From a candidate division TA06 bacterium B3_TA06 (lineage in GTDB: Bacteria > Hydrothermota > Tepidihabitantia > B3-TA06), in NCBI GenBank assembly GCA_005223075.1, contig NJBO01000006.1, positions 1 through 64,000 of the forward strand: a stretch of DNA of 64,000 nt. Reading direction: 5' to 3'. Each line of letters starts with the position of its first letter. Position 1 is the stretch's first letter. The notes below the pieces were generated by a model. It saw nothing but the letters and a program-made list of their open reading frames with translations, was not told the DNA's origin and searched no databases. The position numbers and the translations under genes were made by a program. This document shows, piece after piece, positions 8,880-18,034 of the stretch.

Positions 8880-9850
8880 TGCGATCGATTCCTGACCAGC
8901 TTGAGTATGGCTGGAAGGCTGCCGGGGCAGTTGTCCAGGGCATTCCCAAGGGTCTTCCCTCGATTCTTGTCGTCTGCGGCATGGGCGGATCAGGGGTCTC
9001 CGGCGATCTGATTCGAGGACTTTTACTTCATACCTCACCCGTCCCGATAGAGGTCGTTAAGGACTACACCCTGCCAGGCTGGATCAAGAACCAAGCCTTT
9101 GCGGTGCTCATAAGCTACTCAGGAGACACGGAGGAGGCGCTGGCTTTGTGGGAGGCTTTGACCGAGCGGGGAGTCCAACGTTTGGCAATAACCTCAGTGG
9201 GGAAGCTCAAGGAACTGGCCGAGGCGGAGAGCGTTCCGACGGTCACAGTACCTTCCGGAATCCCGCCGCGCGCAGCGGTAGGTTATCTCTTCGCGCCGCT
9301 TCTGCGGCTGGTTGATTACTGGAATCTGTATCCTGAGGCAGAACAGGAACTTACTGCAACCCTCGAGCTTTTGCGTTCACGTATGTCGGAATGGGAAAAA
9401 GAAACAGAGAAACTCGCCCAATCCCTGAAGGATCACTTTCCCATCATCCACTCGCTCGACCAGCGTTTTGCCGCCGTCGCGTATCGCCTTGTCTGTCAGC
9501 TCAACGAGAATGCCAAAGTCCTTGCGCACGCTCACGTGTATTCAGAGATGAACCACAACGAGATAATGGGCTTTGAGGGCGGGGTGGACGAGAACATCGC
9601 ATTAGTCGTTCTCGATCCTGGAGATGAGTTCATTCACCACCGCAACCGCAAGCGGGCCAGGATCGTGGATAGGATTCTTCCTTCCTCAATCCCGCGCTTG
9701 GTGATTCATGCCGAGGGTGAGAGTCTGCTCGATAGGTTTTTCTCCCTGTTGGTCAAAGGCGATCTTCTGAGCGTCTTCTTAGCTGAACTCCGTGGTGTTG
9801 ATCCCTTACCTGTTGCATCCATTGACCGGCTGAAAAAGGAGCTTTCATGA
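8867..9850 (+). CDS. Bifunctional phosphoglucose/phosphomannose isomerase (SIS family)
   Basis: 327 residues. VVCGMGGSGVSGDLIRGLL near residue 35 is the sugar-isomerase phosphate loop; LISYSGDTEEAL and a C-terminal NHNEIMGFEGG match the archaeal/bacterial bifunctional PGI/PMI family, which interconverts glucose-6-P, fructose-6-P and mannose-6-P. It overlaps EI by 13 nt and the next gene by 4 nt, so sugar-phosphate supply, nucleotide-sugar synthesis and the PTS relay are co-transcribed. Confidence 0.88.
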   Translation: MLSLVRSIPDQLEYGWKAAGAVVQGIPKGLPSILVVCGMGGSGVSGDLIRGLLLHTSPVPIEVVKDYTLPGWIKNQAFAVLISYSGDTEEALALWEALTERGVQRLAITSVGKLKELAEAESVPTVTVPSGIPPRAAVGYLFAPLLRLVDYWNLYPEAEQELTATLELLRSRMSEWEKETEKLAQSLKDHFPIIHSLDQRFAAVAYRLVCQLNENAKVLAHAHVYSEMNHNEIMGFEGGVDENIALVVLDPGDEFIHHRNRKRARIVDRILPSSIPRLVIHAEGESLLDRFFSLLVKGDLLSVFLAELRGVDPLPVASIDRLKKELS

Positions 9851-10830
9851 AAGTCCTGATACCCGCAGGAGGCAAGGGAATAAGGCTCAGACCTCACACC
9901 CTTTATACACCCAAGCCGCTTTTGTTCGTTGCAGGTGACACCATAATCGGTCACATCTTCTCTCTGCTCGACGGCCTTGAGATCGAAGAATACCGCATCG
10001 TCTACTCACCGGAAACCTCCCTTCCACGTTCGCTCAAGGAAGCATACCCTGACCGCAGCTTTTCCTTCTGGGAGCAGGCTGAGCCATTGGGGCTGGGGCA
10101 TGCGGTGCTGCAGGGTCTTACCGAGCTCGGCGACGAACCCATCCTTATCCTTCTCTCCGATACCATCATCCCCTTCGACATTCAGAAAGCTATTTCCGAT
10201 CTCGGTGAGAACGAAGGCTTCCTTGTTGCCAAGGAGGTTGCCGATCCTCGCCGGTTCGGGGTGATGGAGCTTTCCGGAGATTATGTTTCCAAGGTGGTTG
10301 AGAAGTCTGAGGATCCGCAGAGCAATCTAGCCATTTCGGGTATCTACTATCTATCCTCTGCCAGGCGTTTACGTGAGGCTTTGGAGGAGCTGATTGCCAA
10401 GGATCAGCGTACGCAGGGAGAGTACCAGCTGACCGACGCGTTGTCTATCTTGATTGAAAGAGGGGAGAAGCTGAAGCCGGTCAAGGTGGATACATGGCTG
10501 GACTGCGGTACCCCTGCAGCGTTGCTTGAGGCAAACCGGGCACTCTTGAAGCTGAGAAGCCGCGTTGTTCCTGTTGAAGGTTCGCTCATCAAGCCGCCCT
10601 GCTGGATCGGTGATGACATAACCATTGAGAACTCCATCATCGGCCCTAACGTTTCAATTGCAAAAGGTGCGGTGGTTCGCAACTCGATCGTCTCCGAGTC
10701 CATCATCAACGCAGGTGCTCAGATTGAGGGGATGGTTATCAAAGATACTATAGTAGGGGAGAGGGCTGTTCTTAGGCGCTCGCCTTCTTCGCTAGACGTT
10801 GGCTCTTTCTCTCGCCTTGAGGGCTTCTAG
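9847..10830 (+). CDS. Sugar-1-phosphate nucleotidyltransferase with left-handed beta-helix tail
   Basis: 327 residues. The N-terminus has the nucleotidyltransferase signature (PAGGKGIRLRPHTLYTPKPLL) and a LSDTIIPFD metal/sugar-site motif; residues ~235-320 carry hexapeptide repeats (IENSIIGPNVSIAKGAVV, RNSIVSESIINAGAQIEG). The family makes NDP-sugars such as dTDP- or GDP/UDP-hexoses; the exact nucleotide and sugar cannot be read here. With the isomerase just upstream, feeding glycan synthesis from fructose-6-P is a reasonable inference. Its 3' end overlaps the convergent folC by 39 bp. Confidence 0.85.
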   Translation: MKVLIPAGGKGIRLRPHTLYTPKPLLFVAGDTIIGHIFSLLDGLEIEEYRIVYSPETSLPRSLKEAYPDRSFSFWEQAEPLGLGHAVLQGLTELGDEPILILLSDTIIPFDIQKAISDLGENEGFLVAKEVADPRRFGVMELSGDYVSKVVEKSEDPQSNLAISGIYYLSSARRLREALEELIAKDQRTQGEYQLTDALSILIERGEKLKPVKVDTWLDCGTPAALLEANRALLKLRSRVVPVEGSLIKPPCWIGDDITIENSIIGPNVSIAKGAVVRNSIVSESIINAGAQIEGMVIKDTIVGERAVLRRSPSSLDVGSFSRLEGF

Positions 10831-12099
10831 CGCCTCTCCGGCCACGTAGATAGATCCGGAAATTACAAACAGGCCGTCTGCATCCAGGGAATCAAGGATA
10901 TCTTCTACACCATCTGCCACAGAATCCATACAACGGCAATTTCGATGCATCTTCCGACAGAGCTTCAAGAGGTTCTGCGTCGACTCAGCCCTGGGTAGCT
11001 TGGCCTGCGTAACATAGATTTCACTGAAGAACGGGGCCAGGGTCTCAATAATCCTGCGTTTCTGTTTGTGCCGTGTGATTCCGATAAGCAGGATGCGGCG
11101 GGGATAGCTTGCGAAATGCCTGTCCAGGGTTTTCCTTAAGGTTGCTGCCGATTCGGGGTTATGAGACATGTCAAGGATAACGGCAGGACGATCTTGGATG
11201 ATTTCGATGCGCGCAGGCAGCTTCAAGTTTGCAAGAGCCTTATGGACCTTTTTCTCTTTGATTTCATGGATCAGCATTTCTGCGGCGGCGATCGCTGCCG
11301 CCGCGTTCTCTATCTGGTGGGTGCCGATAAGCGGCAGAGTGAACTCCGTATCCAGCGTGAGTCCTTGATAGTGCATCTTCAAACCGTTCAGGTTATCCTC
11401 GATCGTTTGGGCGTTAAAGTCGTCCTGCCACCAGATTCCTTTCGCACCTCGTTCCTGGACGGCCTCTTTAATCACGGATCTTACCCTTGGTCGTTGAGCG
11501 GCTATTACCGCAGGCTTGCCAGGCCTCAACACCCCGCACTTCTCCCTTGCGATTCTGGTTAAGGTCTTGCCGAGCATCTTGGTGTGGTCGTAGCCGATGC
11601 GGGTGATTACCGAAATCTCCGGCTCGGTCACGTTGGTTGCATCCAGCCTGCCGCCCACCCCTATCTCCAGAACGTTGACGCTGGTTCCCTCTTCCAGGAA
11701 GTAGAGGAAGGCTGTGGTGGTCAGGGCCTCGAAGAAGGTGATGCGCGGCTCGTGGGCAAGGATTGCGGGGCGCAGAGTATCTAAAATCGAAGCAAAGCGA
11801 GTAGCAGGTATCTGCCGATCGTTGACTCCTATCCTTTCGCGATAATCCAGAAGATGGGGAGAGGTATATAGCCCCACCCTTTCACCGTGATCCTGAAGTA
11901 TCTTGGCCAGCATTATTGCGGTAGAGCCTTTGCCCTTTGTGCCGGCCACCAGCGTTACCCTTTTCAGCTGCTTTTGTGGATTACCTATCTTTGAAAGAAA
12001 CTCAAAGTAGTTATCAAGCTTGAAGGAGTAGTTGCGGTAAACCCAGCGCTCGTAATCAATCAGAGTGGAAAGAAAATCAATAGCCTGCGGGTAGTTCAC
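10792..12099 (-). CDS. folC: Folylpolyglutamate synthase / dihydrofolate synthase
   Basis: 435 residues from a GTG. The Mur-ligase-type P-loop VTLVAGTKGKGSTAIMLAKIL near residue 50, SPHLLDYRERIGV, and the NVLEIGVGGRLDATNV and DMSHNPESAATL motifs define FolC, which adds glutamate to folates. It follows tldE by 31 bp on the minus strand and is probably the last gene of the tldD-tldE-folC transcript. The 3' end overlaps the convergent nucleotidyltransferase. Confidence 0.92.
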   Translation of the reverse strand: MNYPQAIDFLSTLIDYERWVYRNYSFKLDNYFEFLSKIGNPQKQLKRVTLVAGTKGKGSTAIMLAKILQDHGERVGLYTSPHLLDYRERIGVNDRQIPATRFASILDTLRPAILAHEPRITFFEALTTTAFLYFLEEGTSVNVLEIGVGGRLDATNVTEPEISVITRIGYDHTKMLGKTLTRIAREKCGVLRPGKPAVIAAQRPRVRSVIKEAVQERGAKGIWWQDDFNAQTIEDNLNGLKMHYQGLTLDTEFTLPLIGTHQIENAAAAIAAAEMLIHEIKEKKVHKALANLKLPARIEIIQDRPAVILDMSHNPESAATLRKTLDRHFASYPRRILLIGITRHKQKRRIIETLAPFFSEIYVTQAKLPRAESTQNLLKLCRKMHRNCRCMDSVADGVEDILDSLDADGLFVISGSIYVAGEALEALKARERANV

Positions 12100-12130
12100 T
12101 TCTCGCTCGGTTGCGTTGTCTTACGCCAGC

Positions 12131-13468
12131 CTAGCCCGATGTGATCGAAATCCCTTCTACCGCGAGGTAGGGAAGGAGGTAGGAGTAGACCCTGGTCAGT
12201 TTCTTACTGATTCCGCTGATATTGCCGATTGCATCGAACACGTTGCCTGCGATCATTGTGTTGGTGACAGGGTAGGAGAGCCTTCCGTTGCGGATGTAGA
12301 AGCCGCCCTTGACCGTGCCTGAGAAGTCGCCCGAGATTGGATTCGCGTTGCCTGAGAATCTTGTAACCAGGATGCCTTCCTTGATGTCGCGGATGAGTTG
12401 CGCTTTAGTCGCCTCGCCAGGGGATATCACCAGATTTGTGGTACCGATTCCGGGCAGAGATCGGTAGCCGCCCGAGGCGTGGCCTGTTGTGGCTCGTCCT
12501 TCGCGGTTCGCGGTGTAGCTGTTGTAGAGGTAGGTTATCAGTTTTCCTTTGTTTACGATCTTTATCGTCTGGTGAGGTTGTCCTTCTCGGTCAAAGGCCG
12601 AGGATGCGATACCATCTTTAAGCAGGCCGTCGTCAACTATGGTTAACTTCGCAGAGGCTACACGCAGCCCAAGTTTGCCTGCCAGTTTACTCATGCCCTT
12701 CTGAACGTTCTGTGCGTTTATAGAGTAGGTTAGAGGAAAGAGCAGGGTTTCGGCAACGGCCACCGGCGAAAACAGCACCGTTCCCTTAAACGAGCGGGCG
12801 GGTTTTGCGCCCAGGGAACGGATCACGTTTTGTGCGAACCGCCTTGCCAGGGGTTCTATCTTGATGCCTGTAAGCCTCAGTGAACCGTCAAACTGGAAGT
12901 CGAAGGCCGAGACCTCATCGGCTTCTCTGGCCATCCCCATGATCATTGCGGTGATGGAGCTTCCCTGCTCGGATGCCGCCAGGCCGTTGGAATTGAAGAT
13001 TGCCTTCTCGCCCGTGTTGACAAACACACCGCCTGAGTCCACAGTTACCCTTCTGTCGTAGTCCTTGGCGGCTTTAAGCAGCCGCTTGGCCATGGCGATG
13101 GCTTCTTTGAGGGGCAGCTCTGCCAGCCTTGGATCGTAAAGTCCTTTAAGGGCAGATAGCTTGCGTGGCTCGGGGATAATCTGGAACTTGTCGGTAAGAT
13201 TGGCCGAGGCCAGCGCAAGAGCCTTCGTGCATAGTTCCTCAAAGTTTGCCTCATCAAGATTGTTGTCCGAGGCAAAGCCGAGTCTTTTATTCTTGATTAC
13301 CCGCAGACCGATTCCTTCTCCGGGATGGGATTTGGCGGTTTTGATTCTGTTGTTCTCAAGCCAGACCTCACGGCCTTCAAACCTCTGGCCGAACGCCTCG
13401 GCCTGGTCTGCGCCCTTGGCAAGAGCGCAGCGGACGAGTTCTTCCAGCCTATCAACCAACTCAGCCAT
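12131..13468 (-). CDS. pmbA: TldE/PmbA subunit, first copy
   Basis: 445 residues from the ATG at 13468, chosen because GGAGG lies 5 nt upstream; an extension to 13516 would overlap the upstream gene more. It belongs to the TldD/PmbA (U62) family but lacks HExxxH, as expected for the TldE partner. Features include GIGLRVIKNKRLGFASDNN near 45-65 and GTVKGGFYIRNGRLSYPVTN with TMIAGN near the C-terminus. In known systems TldD and TldE form a heterodimeric protease that trims unfolded or modified peptides. It overlaps tldD by 8 nt. A second pair lies at 45951-48634. Confidence 0.9.
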   Translation of the reverse strand: MAELVDRLEELVRCALAKGADQAEAFGQRFEGREVWLENNRIKTAKSHPGEGIGLRVIKNKRLGFASDNNLDEANFEELCTKALALASANLTDKFQIIPEPRKLSALKGLYDPRLAELPLKEAIAMAKRLLKAAKDYDRRVTVDSGGVFVNTGEKAIFNSNGLAASEQGSSITAMIMGMAREADEVSAFDFQFDGSLRLTGIKIEPLARRFAQNVIRSLGAKPARSFKGTVLFSPVAVAETLLFPLTYSINAQNVQKGMSKLAGKLGLRVASAKLTIVDDGLLKDGIASSAFDREGQPHQTIKIVNKGKLITYLYNSYTANREGRATTGHASGGYRSLPGIGTTNLVISPGEATKAQLIRDIKEGILVTRFSGNANPISGDFSGTVKGGFYIRNGRLSYPVTNTMIAGNVFDAIGNISGISKKLTRVYSYLLPYLAVEGISITSG

Positions 13469-14840
13469 GACGACCTCCGATGATAGCCTCGCAGCGAACG
13501 TAGGCTCCTCCTGCATCTACCTTTGCTCTCTGGAACTTGCCGCAGTAGCCGGCACCTAAAGCCCAGCGAAACTCCTTACTGATTGCGTCCACGCTCGCAA
13601 GCACATCGAACGCGTTGCCCGAGATGGTTACGCCGCGGAAGGTCTTCTTTCTCTTGCCCTTCTCGATCAGGGTCGCCTCCTGCACGCCGAACATGAACTC
13701 GGCGTTGGCGTCGGCCTGACCGCCGCCCGCGCCTTCAAGAAGAAGTGCCCGGTCGGTGGAAGCCAAGAGCTTGGCAAGACTCATCTTACCCGGCTCGATG
13801 TAGGTGTTGCGCATGCGGATTATCGGTTCGTCCGAGTACTCAAAGGCCCTGGCGTTGCCGGTGGGAGCGACCCCGAAGGAGGCCGCGCTCTCCCGATTGT
13901 GAAGGTAGGATTTAAGGATGCCATTCTCTATAATCACGGTGCGCTTGGTCATGACCCCTTCGTCATCCACCAGAAGAGTCCCTGAGGCACCCGGTATGTG
14001 AACCGACGGCCCGGAATCTGCAAGGGTAACAAGCTCGCTTGCCACGCGTTTACCGATCTTGCCCTTTGTTATCGCTCCGGAGAGCACGAAGTCGGCCTCC
14101 ACGGTGTGGCCTATGGCCTCGTGCGAGATCAGACCAACCATCTCAGGGCTGAGGATGACCTTCATTCGTCCGCCCTTGGGGAACTCTGCTGAAAGAAGTC
14201 TCTGGGCGCGCTTAACCGCTTTCTCGACAATCTCTTCCCAGGCTCCGTATCGCCACAGGTCCTTCCAGCCTCCGGTGACTCCTGCGAATTCAGATGCGGT
14301 TACCATGTTTGTTCCTTCTGCGGCCACCACGGTGATACGGAATTCCGGCTTCACGTCGGTTAGGAGTGCGGCTGCACCGTCAGAGGTCACGATGGCCTTC
14401 TTATCCAGGTACTCGATGTAAGCGGATGATGCCGAGGCCACTTTTTTAGACCGCCGCGCCTTGGCTTCGGCCTTTTTTACCAGCTTCAGCTTCTCCTCCA
14501 GTGAGTGATTCTCTATCGGGTCTTCAACAGGCGGTCTGAACTCTCCCTTTGCCAGTTTTGCTTTCGCCAGGTTTTTTTTGGTCCTGCTCATGGCCTTGGC
14601 TGCGGTTGCAGCGTCACCTATCGCTCGCATGATATCCGCGCGCTTGCTGCCTGGGGTAGAGGAGAATCCCCACCGACCAGAGTCCAGCAGCCGAACACCC
14701 ACGCCCGCAAGATGATTAGCCTGCGCCGCTTCAGGTTCTCCCTTGCGAACCGAGACCGCGTTCACCCTGCGCTCGTGGTAGCGCAGCTCGGCGTAGTCCG
14801 CTGGCACATGCGCCAGAATCTCCTTGAGATAACTGATCAT
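13461..14840 (-). CDS. tldD: TldD metalloprotease subunit, first copy
   Basis: 459 residues. The zinc-binding SHEAIGHTVEAD (HExxxH) lies near residue 235 and the GTLLVDDEGVMTKRT and EPGKMSLAKLLASTDRALLLEGAGGG segments are family hallmarks. It is the catalytic half of the TldD/TldE protease. GCAGGAGG sits 4 nt before the ATG and a TTGACA/TAAAAT promoter precedes it, so this is the first gene of a tldD-tldE-folC unit. Only weak identity to the second TldD in the window is evident, so the two pairs are not recent duplicates. Confidence 0.92.
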   Translation of the reverse strand: MISYLKEILAHVPADYAELRYHERRVNAVSVRKGEPEAAQANHLAGVGVRLLDSGRWGFSSTPGSKRADIMRAIGDAATAAKAMSRTKKNLAKAKLAKGEFRPPVEDPIENHSLEEKLKLVKKAEAKARRSKKVASASSAYIEYLDKKAIVTSDGAAALLTDVKPEFRITVVAAEGTNMVTASEFAGVTGGWKDLWRYGAWEEIVEKAVKRAQRLLSAEFPKGGRMKVILSPEMVGLISHEAIGHTVEADFVLSGAITKGKIGKRVASELVTLADSGPSVHIPGASGTLLVDDEGVMTKRTVIIENGILKSYLHNRESAASFGVAPTGNARAFEYSDEPIIRMRNTYIEPGKMSLAKLLASTDRALLLEGAGGGQADANAEFMFGVQEATLIEKGKRKKTFRGVTISGNAFDVLASVDAISKEFRWALGAGYCGKFQRAKVDAGGAYVRCEAIIGGRHG

Positions 14841-14890
14841 GCATCCTCCTGCAAACTCTAAAGAGGTTTACCTTCTTGAAATCCGCGTGG

Positions 14891-14919
14891 ATTTTACTCT
14901 ATCACGAATGGGCTGTCAA
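14891..14919 (-). promoter_or_regulatory. Promoter of tldD-tldE-folC
   Basis: Read on the minus strand: TTGACA (14919-14914), 17 bp, TAAAAT (14896-14891), then a ~45 nt leader with GGAGG before the tldD ATG. It lies just past the 3' end of ftsK. Confidence 0.75.
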
Positions 14920-14931
14920 ATCCCGTTTGCC

Positions 14932-17358
14932 TCACACTCCTTCCAACCCCTTAAGGATCTTTTCCAGTTCGGCTTCGTCCCCGATCAGGACCTTCCTTGA
15001 CTTGCTGCCCTCGTAGGGGCCGACGATGCCTGCCTGCTCAAGCTGATCTATGATGCGTCCGGCCCGCGCCCAGCCCACGTTCAGCCGGCGCTGAAGCATG
15101 GATACCGAGGCCTCCTTGTGGCGCATCACCAGCCTTGCCGCCTCTGCGAAGAACTCGTCTGTTTCCTCCAGACTGCCCTGGCGTTCCATCTGTTCGCGAA
15201 TCGGGGCGAGTTCCTCCATGGGTGGATAGTAGCGGCCCTCGAGCTCTGCAAGTACCTGGGGGGAGATGATCTCTGCCAGGCGCTTGCGTTTGGTTTCGTA
15301 GAGTGGCTCTGAGGGATCAAGCAACGGATCAAGGAGATCTGCGGATATGATGGCGTCAGAGAGTTCTGCGGCTTTCTCTTCGTCTACCTGGGTTGAAAGC
15401 AACACCCTAAGCCTTGCCCGGGCAAGCTTGTCTACTATCCTCTTGACCTCACCGGTTGAGACGAATGGTCCATGCAGCCTTACGGGCTCGCCTTTACCTG
15501 GCGGTAAGAAGAGCATGTCTCCGCGCCCAAGCAACGCCTCGGCACCGTTCATATCAAGGATGGTTCTGGAGTCGGTCTTGGATGCCACCTGGAACGCGAT
15601 GCGGCCTGGGAAGTTGGCCTTGATAAGCCCGGTGATTACGTCAACCGAGGGGCGTTGGGTGGCGAGCACCAGGTGGATTCCCACCGCTCTGGCCATCTGG
15701 GTCAGTCTAATGATGCGCTGCTCGATCTCAGATGGTGCGGTGAACATAAGGTCAGCCAGCTCGTCCACCACCACCACAATGTATGGCTTTTTCTTCTTTT
15801 TTTCCCTCTCAGCATACCGGTTGTAACCTGTGATATCGCGAACCCCCACGCGGGAGAACTCCTTATAGCGTTCCTCCATTATTCGCACCACGAACTCAAG
15901 GCTACGAGTTGCCTTGCGTGGATCAACGATGGTGGGCTGGATCAGATGTGGAATCGGGTTGTATACCGGCAGCTCAAGCCGCTTGGGGTCTATCGCCATG
16001 AACCTAACCTGGTGCGGAGCGGACTTGATGAGCATGCTGGTCATGATGCTGTGGATGCAGACCGACTTGCCCGAACCGGTGGTTCCTGCGATCAAAAGAT
16101 GGGGGATGGATGCCAGGTCGGCCACCTGGGGGGTGCCGGTGATTGTGGTTCCCAGTGCAATGGTCAGTGGGTTGGGCGAGTCCTTGAAATCCTTTGAGCC
16201 AACAACCAGCCTGAAGGGGACGGTCTTTCGAGCGCGGTTGGGTATCTCGATGCCTACCGCCGATTTACCCGGGATGGGAAGGATGCGGATGCGCTCGGCC
16301 TTAAGTGCCAATGAGAGATCGTCTGCAAGGCTCATGATCTTGGAGATCTTTATTCCCGGCGCAGGATGGAACTCATACCGGGTGATGACCGGGCCAGGGA
16401 TGATGTCGCCTACCTTTCCTGTCACCTCGAACTCCTCAAGGCGTTTAATCAACACCTTCGCGCCTTCGCGTGCCTCGCGGTCAGGCAACGCCTCCCAGCC
16501 TTCGGGAACAGGATCAAGAAGCTCTGCAAGCCCAAGCTCTTCAGGGGAGACCTCACTTGCTGGTGTACGAACGATGCGCTCGGTCACCCCCATCGGTGGT
16601 TCAGCCCTGGGTGGAGTCTCCTCTTGCTCATCCCTTGCCATCTCCGCCTCAAGCCTTTCCTGTTCTCGCCTTGCTTCCTCGGCTTTCTGTTTTTCCGCCA
16701 TGAATGCTGCATGCCTTTCACGGCGCTCTTCAGCTGCGGCCTTGGCGCGCTCAAGCGCTTCAACTATCAACTTGTGGAGGTTGATGTCGAAGATAAGAAC
16801 GATGGATACCAACAGGAGGAAACCAAGGATGAACCCAAGTCCCAGCCCTCCCACCAGACCGGTCAGATAGTCGAACACGTCCTTGCCGATCTTGCCGCCC
16901 AGGCTCACGAGCTTTTTGCCACCAACCAGGTGATACATGTTATACAGGGGGAAGCCGGGTGAGAGTTTGCTTCGTGGGATGAGGAAGTAGCCGAGGGTTA
17001 TCTGGACGAAGAAGGCAAATCCCACGAGCGTCGAGCTCGTCAGCACGAGTTTTTTTACCGATCGGCGCAGCAACCGGTTTATTCCCCACAGCAAGAGAAG
17101 CAGAGGCAGAAGATAGGCGATGAAACCAAGCCACGCGTAGAGTCCGCGCGCCAGAAGGAAACCCAGCATACCGCCCCAGTTTTCAGGTCTTGTGGGTATC
17201 GCTTGAGGGTTAAGGCTCGCCAGGCTGATGGTTACAAACCCGGCAAGAAGCAGGAGAAGAAGGCCGATGATGATGTCGGTGTTGTCCCGCTTGCGTGGCT
17301 TAGCCTGTGATTTGGGGTTGTTCGATTTGGTTTTTCTTGCAGAAACTTTCTTACCCAT
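14932..17358 (-). CDS. ftsK: DNA translocase FtsK/SpoIIIE
   Basis: 808 residues, typical. A basic N-terminus is followed by four or five membrane helices (about 28-215), a charged Ala/Glu-rich linker (about 215-290), the alpha-beta motor with Walker A GTTGSGKSVCIHS near residue 425 and Walker B IVVVVDELADLM, and the C-terminal gamma winged helix (MLQRRLNVGWARAGRIIDQLE). It pumps chromosomal DNA through the division septum. It starts 10 bp after the M50 protease gene, suggesting one transcript with cca and DUF3467. Confidence 0.95.
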   Translation of the reverse strand: MGKKVSARKTKSNNPKSQAKPRKRDNTDIIIGLLLLLLAGFVTISLASLNPQAIPTRPENWGGMLGFLLARGLYAWLGFIAYLLPLLLLLWGINRLLRRSVKKLVLTSSTLVGFAFFVQITLGYFLIPRSKLSPGFPLYNMYHLVGGKKLVSLGGKIGKDVFDYLTGLVGGLGLGFILGFLLLVSIVLIFDINLHKLIVEALERAKAAAEERRERHAAFMAEKQKAEEARREQERLEAEMARDEQEETPPRAEPPMGVTERIVRTPASEVSPEELGLAELLDPVPEGWEALPDREAREGAKVLIKRLEEFEVTGKVGDIIPGPVITRYEFHPAPGIKISKIMSLADDLSLALKAERIRILPIPGKSAVGIEIPNRARKTVPFRLVVGSKDFKDSPNPLTIALGTTITGTPQVADLASIPHLLIAGTTGSGKSVCIHSIMTSMLIKSAPHQVRFMAIDPKRLELPVYNPIPHLIQPTIVDPRKATRSLEFVVRIMEERYKEFSRVGVRDITGYNRYAEREKKKKKPYIVVVVDELADLMFTAPSEIEQRIIRLTQMARAVGIHLVLATQRPSVDVITGLIKANFPGRIAFQVASKTDSRTILDMNGAEALLGRGDMLFLPPGKGEPVRLHGPFVSTGEVKRIVDKLARARLRVLLSTQVDEEKAAELSDAIISADLLDPLLDPSEPLYETKRKRLAEIISPQVLAELEGRYYPPMEELAPIREQMERQGSLEETDEFFAEAARLVMRHKEASVSMLQRRLNVGWARAGRIIDQLEQAGIVGPYEGSKSRKVLIGDEAELEKILKGLEGV

Positions 17359-17368
17359 TCTCAGTCCT

Positions 17369-18034
17369 TTAGAGTATTATACCCAAGGCGCTTGGGCCTG
17401 CAAGGATTGCGGTAAGATAGAGGCTGGGTACGCCGATTATATACCAGAGAACCCGTGTGAAGATGAGAACGAGAAGTATAATGAAGCCGTAACGCTGCAG
17501 CCACAGCAAGGCGTTTGTGTAGCGCAGGGGTAGGAGAGAAAAAAGTATCTGCGAGCCGTCAAGTGGGGGGATAGGGATTATATTAAAAAACGCCAGGATC
17601 AGGTTGTAGAAAACGGCTAAACCGAGAATCCCCTGGATATAAGCGATAACCGACGACGTTTGCAGGGAAATCAATCCAAAGAGTCTGAAGAGTGCGGCGA
17701 AGAGCAAGGCCAAAAGCAGATTCGATCCCGGACCGGCTATTGATACGAGGAGGGTTCCCTTGCGGCGATCCATGAAGTTGTCCGGATTGATGGGAACGGG
17801 TTTTGCCCAGCCGAACCTGAAAAATATGATAGCCAGGGTGCCTATTAGATTCAGATGCTTTAGTGGGTTTAAGGTTAGGCGCCCCATCATCTTAGCTGTA
17901 GGATCACCCAACCGATTCGCCATCCATGCGTGAGCAAACTCATGGAACGTTAAACCAATGAGTATCCCTGGCAATGCAAGAAGGATAGTGAGCCAGTAGT
18001 TAATATCGGCAAATCGGGAAAAGAAACCAGACAT
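17369..18034 (-). CDS. Site-2-protease-like M50 membrane metalloprotease
   Basis: 221 residues with five or six predicted membrane helices. TFHEFAHAWMANRLGDPTAK holds the HExxH zinc motif near residue 31, and NIIPIPPLDGSQILFSLLP contains the second, NPxPPLDG-type motif with the third zinc ligand Asp. This compact form is the common bacterial YwhC-like S2P branch, with no PDZ domain. The substrate is unknown. Its start overlaps the cca stop by 1 nt, and ftsK follows. Confidence 0.92.
   Translation of the reverse strand: MSGFFSRFADINYWLTILLALPGILIGLTFHEFAHAWMANRLGDPTAKMMGRLTLNPLKHLNLIGTLAIIFFRFGWAKPVPINPDNFMDRRKGTLLVSIAGPGSNLLLALLFAALFRLFGLISLQTSSVIAYIQGILGLAVFYNLILAFFNIIPIPPLDGSQILFSLLPLRYTNALLWLQRYGFIILLVLIFTRVLWYIIGVPSLYLTAILAGPSALGIIL

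Noticed and set aside
15347-16962. Several long plus-strand frames opposite ftsK
   Set aside because: Ser/Arg-rich shadow frames of ftsK codons with no start signals.
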